NCBI GenBank assembly: GCA_036675505.1
Contig: JAKFEW010000051.1
Coordinates: 1 to 16,550 of the forward strand
DNA length: 16,550 bases
Reading direction: 5' to 3'
Source: JAKFEW01 sp036675505
Lineage (GTDB): Bacteria; Cyanobacteriota; Sericytochromatia; S15B-MN24; JAQBPE01
Of this stretch, positions 13,452 to 16,550 are shown in pieces. Numbering within the stretch: the stretch's first letter is position 1; every line of letters starts with the position of its first letter. The notes beneath the pieces were generated by a model, which was given only the letters and a program-made list of their open reading frames with translations, was not told the DNA's origin and did not search any database. Position numbers and translations under genes: made by a program.

Positions 13452-14729
13452 ATGAAGCCGATCCGCCCGCTCACGCTCCTCGTCGCGCTCGTGCCGCTTG
13501 CTGGCTGCCCCATCATCGATGACGTCTCGCCCCTGCCCACAGGCCCGGGCGTGGTGGGCGCGTCCGCCTCGCCGGGCGCGGCGGCGTCGCCCGCCGCCCG
13601 GCCGTCGGCTCGTCCCACGCGCCGCCCCTCCGCCGAGCCGACCGAGGAGCCCGGTGAGGATCCCACCGACGCTCCCTCGGACGACCCCGCCGACGACCCC
13701 TCCGACGATCCGAGCGGCGATCCCGCCACCGACCCGACCGCGGCCCCGGCGGGCGCCGTCGGCGTGGTGCCGGCGGGCCAGGCTGAGATCAGCGTCGTGG
13801 CAGGCGCGGCCTGCCTTGGCGATAGGTATGGCGAGCCCTGCTACGTCGACGGCCCGGCGGAGCGCGCCCGGTTCTCGTATCCCACGGGGGTCACGGCGGC
13901 GCCGGACGGCACGATCTTCGTCGCGGCGAACAACATGATCCGTGTCATCGCGCCGAGCGGCGCGGTCTCGACCCTCGGCGGCGCGAAAGGCGACGAGCTG
14001 TTCGCGAAGCCCACCGGCCTTGCGCTCGACGCGGCCGCCAACCTCGTCGTCCGCTCGAGCGGCGACAACGCGATCCGGCTGGTCACGGCCGCCGGCAAGG
14101 CGGGCATCCTGGCAGGCGGCGGCGAGGAAGCCGCCCTGATCCCCGGCGAGCCCAAGCAGGAACCGTTCAGCCGGTTCGAGGGCATCGCGCTCGCCGGCAG
14201 TGAGTTCATCTACACGGTCGAGCGCGAGAAGCACCGCATCGTCAGGTTCTCCCGTGACGGCCGGACGAGCGTGCTGGCCGGCGGCCCCGACGCCGGATTC
14301 GCCGACGGTGACGGCGCCTCGGCGCGCTTCTACGAGCCGGCCGGCATCGCGGTGGGCCCGGATGGCAACCTGTACCTCGCCGACCAGAACAACAACGCGG
14401 TCCGGCGGATCACGCCTGACGGCGAGGTCACCACCGTCGCCGGCGGGTCGGGCTCCGATGACCTGTACCATCCGCGCGGCATCGCCGTCGACGGCGCCGG
14501 CAACCTCATCGTGGCCGACGAGCGCACGTCGGTCACCAGCCTGATGCCCGGGCGCGTGCGGCGCATCGCCCCGGACGGCACGATCACGTCGATCGCCGAG
14601 TCAGGCTGGAAGGACGCCGCCGGCGACCCGTATCACTTCGAGGCGCTCGGCGTCTTCGTCGACGCGAGCGGCTCGGTGTTGGTCACGGACGTCCAGGAGA
14701 ACCGCGTCCTGCGCCTCGACGTCCGCTGA
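13452..14729 (+). CDS. NHL six-bladed propeller lipoprotein with Asp/Pro-rich linker
   Basis: The protein has 425 residues. ATG 13452 is fixed by GGAGGT at 13441-13446 and by the signal peptide MKPIRPLTLLVALVPLAGC (Cys19); the frame is open further upstream to 13398 but that would bury the signal. Residues about 35-100 are a disordered linker, first Ala/Pro/Ser/Arg-rich then acidic with DDPSDDPS-like repeats. Residues about 112-425 form six NHL-type units (for example ARFYEPAGIAVGPDGNLYLAD), ending directly at the C-terminus. Cys121 and Cys130 near the propeller entrance could form a disulfide. Compared with the divergent NHL lipoprotein it lacks the octapeptide, beta-sandwich and LGFP-like segments, so it is a stripped-down relative. 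It is likely a surface or periplasmic ligand-binding lipoprotein; the ligand is unknown. Confidence 0.93.
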   Translation: MKPIRPLTLLVALVPLAGCPIIDDVSPLPTGPGVVGASASPGAAASPAARPSARPTRRPSAEPTEEPGEDPTDAPSDDPADDPSDDPSGDPATDPTAAPAGAVGVVPAGQAEISVVAGAACLGDRYGEPCYVDGPAERARFSYPTGVTAAPDGTIFVAANNMIRVIAPSGAVSTLGGAKGDELFAKPTGLALDAAANLVVRSSGDNAIRLVTAAGKAGILAGGGEEAALIPGEPKQEPFSRFEGIALAGSEFIYTVEREKHRIVRFSRDGRTSVLAGGPDAGFADGDGASARFYEPAGIAVGPDGNLYLADQNNNAVRRITPDGEVTTVAGGSGSDDLYHPRGIAVDGAGNLIVADERTSVTSLMPGRVRRIAPDGTITSIAESGWKDAAGDPYHFEALGVFVDASGSVLVTDVQENRVLRLDVR

Positions 14730-14764
14730 AGCCGAGCCAGGCCCCTCGGCGAGCAAGGGTTGGG

Positions 14765-14770
14765 TATAAT
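14765..14770 (+). promoter_or_regulatory. Perfect TATAAT -10 box before the phosphohexomutase gene
   Basis: TATAAT matches the -10 consensus exactly and sits 56 nt upstream of the start codon. The -35 region 17 nt upstream (around 14742-14747) is GC-rich with no recognisable TTGACA-like hexamer, so the promoter may rely on activation or other contacts. Transcription should begin near 14777, within or next to the hairpin at 14774-14796. Confidence 0.55.
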
Positions 14771-14773
14771 GGC

Positions 14774-14796
14774 GGCCCCGGCGTCTTGCCGGGGCC
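14774..14796 (+). other. Perfect 9-bp stem-loop at the phosphohexomutase promoter
   Basis: GGCCCCGGC (14774-14782), loop GTCTT, GCCGGGGCC (14788-14796). It starts 3 nt after the TATAAT box and 44 nt after the NHL lipoprotein stop. It may terminate the upstream transcript (followed only by CATTTCCC, not a T-run) or, if transcription starts at its left edge, form a 5' cap hairpin on the phosphohexomutase mRNA. Confidence 0.5.
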
Positions 14797-14826
14797 CATT
14801 TCCCTTGCACGACGAGAGGTACCTTC

Positions 14827-16167
14827 ATGGCAGCACCGTTCAAGGCGTACGACGTCCGTGGCATCTACGGCGACGACGTCACCGAGGATCTGGCCTACAA
14901 GCTCGGCCGCGCCTACGTGCAGCTGACCGGTGCGAAGTCCGTCGTGGTCGGCCACGACATGCGGCCGCACTCGATCCCGCTCGAGAAGGAGCTGGTGCGC
15001 GGCCTGCGGGAAGCTGGCGCGAACGTGATCAAGATCGGGATGGCATCCACCGACATGATGTACTTCGCCGTCATCAACCTGGGCGTGGACGGCGGCGTGG
15101 CCGTGACGGCCTCGCACAACCCCGGCGAGTACAACGGCTTCAAGTTCGTGCGCGAGAAGGCGATCCCGATGGGCCTCGAGAGCGGCCTCGCGGACATCGA
15201 GGCGATCGTCAAGAAGAACGAGTTCCCGCCGCTCGACACCGCCCTCGGCGGCTACGAGGAGAAGCCGGTCCTCGACGCGTTCGTCGCCTGGATGAAGGAA
15301 TTCGTCGACCCCCAGACGCTCAAGCCGCTCAAGGTGGTCATCGACGCCGGCAACGGCATGGGCGGCCCGATCATGGAGAAGATCTTCCAGGGCTCGCCGC
15401 TGCAGATCATCCCGCTCTTCTTCGAGCCGGACGGCACCTTCCCGAACCACGAGGCGAACCCGCTGCTCGAGGAGAACCGCGTCGACATGGTCGCCAAGGT
15501 CCGCGAGACCGGCGCGGACCTCGGCATCGGCCTCGACGGCGACTGCGACCGCGCCTTCTTCGTGGACGGCACCGGCCACTTCTGCGACGGCGATTTCATC
15601 CTCGGCCTGCTCGCGAAGCCCGTGCTCAAGCTCCACCCGGGCGCGACGATCGTCTACGACGTGCGCTGCAGCGACTACGTGCGCGACGTCGTGAAGCAGC
15701 ACGGCGGCAAGTCCTACATGTGGAAAGTCGGCCACGCCTTCGCCAAGACGAAGATGCGCGAAATCGAGGCGGAGTTCGGCGGCGAGGTCAGCGGCCACTA
15801 CTACTTCCGCCACAAGGACGCCTACTTCGACTCCGGCTGCCTGACGGCGCTGCTGCTGCTCAAGACGCTCTCGGACCAGAACCAGAGCCTCGTCGAGGCG
15901 ATGGAAGAGACGAAGAAGTACTACATCTCGGGCGAGATCAACTCGCGCGTGGCGGATCCCGACAAGATCATGGCCGACATCAAGGCCAAGTACGCCGACC
16001 AGGGCAAGCTGGTCGAGATCGACGGTCTTTCCGTCATCAACGACACCTGGTGGTTCAACATCCGCAAGAGCAACACGGAGCCGCTGCTGCGCCTCAATTG
16101 CGAGGCGAAGACCAAAGAGCGGATGGAGCAGCTGCGCGACGAGCTCCTCGCCCAAATCCGCGGCTGA
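14827..16167 (+). CDS. Phosphomannomutase/phosphoglucomutase
   Basis: The protein has 446 residues, close to the length of the bacterial ManB/AlgC-type phosphohexomutases. All four family signatures are intact: the phosphoserine loop TASHNPGEYNG with Ser96, the Mg2+ loop DGDCDR (237-242), the sugar-recognition motif GEVSGH (319-324), and the phosphate-binding RKSNTEP (413-419). The enzyme converts mannose 6-phosphate or glucose 6-phosphate to the 1-phosphate through a bisphosphate intermediate in the cytoplasm, feeding GDP-mannose or UDP-glucose synthesis for envelope polysaccharides. Sequence motifs do not separate the mannose from the glucose preference, and many members do both. GAGAGG at about 14814-14819 sets ATG 14827. 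It is flanked by its own -10 box and a strong terminator, so it is probably monocistronic. Confidence 0.96.
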   Translation: MAAPFKAYDVRGIYGDDVTEDLAYKLGRAYVQLTGAKSVVVGHDMRPHSIPLEKELVRGLREAGANVIKIGMASTDMMYFAVINLGVDGGVAVTASHNPGEYNGFKFVREKAIPMGLESGLADIEAIVKKNEFPPLDTALGGYEEKPVLDAFVAWMKEFVDPQTLKPLKVVIDAGNGMGGPIMEKIFQGSPLQIIPLFFEPDGTFPNHEANPLLEENRVDMVAKVRETGADLGIGLDGDCDRAFFVDGTGHFCDGDFILGLLAKPVLKLHPGATIVYDVRCSDYVRDVVKQHGGKSYMWKVGHAFAKTKMREIEAEFGGEVSGHYYFRHKDAYFDSGCLTALLLLKTLSDQNQSLVEAMEETKKYYISGEINSRVADPDKIMADIKAKYADQGKLVEIDGLSVINDTWWFNIRKSNTEPLLRLNCEAKTKERMEQLRDELLAQIRG

Positions 16168-16175
16168 TCGCCCCA

Positions 16176-16206
16176 CCCTCTCCCCACCGGGAGAGGGCGT
16201 TTTTTT
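16176..16206 (+). terminator. Intrinsic terminator of the phosphohexomutase gene
   Basis: Perfect 9-bp stem CCCTCTCCC (16176-16184) and GGGAGAGGG (16189-16197) with a CACC loop, then CG and seven T (16200-16206). It begins 9 nt after the stop codon. This is a textbook Rho-independent terminator and shares its stem sequence with the hairpin at 8891-8923. Confidence 0.92.
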
Positions 16207-16210
16207 GTGC

Positions 16211-16236
16211 GGAACCATAACTTTCGTTAATTCGTC
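16211..16236 (+). promoter_or_regulatory. ECF-sigma-like promoter candidate for the last lipoprotein gene
   Basis: GGAACC (16211-16216) and CGTC (16233-16236) are separated by 16 bp, of which the middle is AT-rich. This fits the -35/-10 pattern of extracytoplasmic-function sigma factors better than the candidate at 13392. Start of transcription would be near 16243, giving a leader of about 88 nt. A weaker vegetative alternative is TACCGT near 16247-16252. Confidence 0.35.
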
Positions 16237-16330
16237 CCTTTCCCGGTACCGTAGCTCGCTCGCTCGCGGGTACAAAAGGCGGTGCCGGCCCCGCCGGAGA
16301 TTTTGAGAGATTGGTTGGAGGATGAACCAA

Positions 16331-16550
16331 ATGAACCAAACCCGTCGTCACCGCCCGGCAGCCGCGCTTCTCGCGGCCTGCCTCGCGACCTCGCTCACGC
16401 TGTCGGGCTGCCAGGTCCCGCTGAGCTCCGTCCAGAAGGGCACCGAGATCCTCAAGCGCGTGCTGCAGGCCCCCTCGGGCGGCTACGTGCTCGCCGGCAA
16501 CATCGTGAGCGCGCTGCGCGGCAACGACCCGAAGGCCGCGCTGGTCGAGA
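16331..16550 (+). CDS. Lipoprotein, N-terminal part only
   Basis: Seventy-three codons are visible before the window ends. A lipoprotein signal (MNQTRRHRPAAALLAACL onward) ends in TLSGC, giving Cys27, with Gln next to it. The mature part opens QVPLSSVQKGTEILKRVLQ, then SGGYVLAGNIVSALRGNDPKAALVE, probably helical. Two in-frame ATGs exist, at 16322 and 16331, created by a 9-bp tandem duplication. GGAGG at 16317-16321 abuts the first but lies 9 nt before the second, so 16331 is the better start. The SGGY-x-LA segment resembles the exit of the octapeptide tracts in the two repeat lipoproteins, though no octads precede it here. No family can be named from this fragment. Confidence 0.82.
   Translation, partial: MNQTRRHRPAAALLAACLATSLTLSGCQVPLSSVQKGTEILKRVLQAPSGGYVLAGNIVSALRGNDPKAALVE

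Noticed and set aside
14683..16275. 530-codon minus-strand open frame opposite the phosphohexomutase
   Set aside because: Antisense shadow of a gene with all four catalytic motifs; it also reads through the terminator hairpin.
1..16550. tRNA, rRNA, insertion sequences, attachment sites
   Set aside because: No cloverleaf, conserved rRNA segment, transposase motif or terminal inverted repeat pair was recognised by reading the gaps on both strands; a covariance-model scan was not possible.

Overview
This is a very GC-rich bacterial window (about 70% GC by eye), densely packed with protein-coding genes. I see no rRNA, tRNA, CRISPR array, transposase or phage gene. Six of the eleven genes start with a lipoprotein signal peptide ending in a clear lipobox. 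None has Asp after the lipobox Cys, which suggests a diderm cell with outer-membrane or surface lipoproteins. Six-bladed NHL propeller lipoproteins, a kinase-ATPase-TPR protein and GC-saturated codons would fit several deep lineages, such as Myxococcota-like bacteria or the high-GC non-photosynthetic relatives of Cyanobacteria. The sequence alone does not fix the taxon.

Layout. (1) Positions 1-2815, minus strand: a tightly overlapping three-gene signalling unit. In transcription order it holds a soluble histidine kinase, a single-domain CheY-like response regulator, and a long protein running off the left edge whose pieces look like degenerate receiver and kinase domains. (2) 2922-3503, plus: a LOG/TIGR00730-family nucleoside-5'-monophosphate phosphoribohydrolase, divergent from the kinase. 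(3) 3744-8854, plus: a 1168-residue protein with a dead-looking protein kinase lobe, a STAND/AAA-type ATPase and a long TPR tail. It is followed after 2 nt by a lipoprotein with a perfect octapeptide tandem repeat and an Asn/Gly-rich tail. (4) 9058-10829, plus: an EF-hand calcium-binding lipoprotein behind a near-consensus sigma-70 promoter, then an esterase-like alpha/beta-hydrolase lipoprotein. (5) 10839-14729: two divergent NHL-propeller lipoproteins. The minus-strand one also carries an octapeptide repeat tract and an LGFP-like segment. (6) 14827-16167, plus: a complete phosphomannomutase/phosphoglucomutase, ended by a textbook intrinsic terminator. (7) 16331-16550, plus: the start of another lipoprotein, cut by the window edge.

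How they fit together. The phosphohexomutase is probably housekeeping, supplying sugar nucleotides for the envelope. The lipoproteins look like an exported, probably surface-exposed set built from propellers, EF-hands, a hydrolase and low-complexity tails. The most unusual item is a module shared by two otherwise different lipoproteins: lipobox, tandem octapeptides of the form L-V-S-x-x-S-G-G in strict 8-residue register, a GY-x-x-LA exit, a small beta-sandwich-like segment, then a helical segment. The pseudokinase-ATPase-TPR protein is coupled to one of these lipoproteins and may be its intracellular partner, but that is inference.
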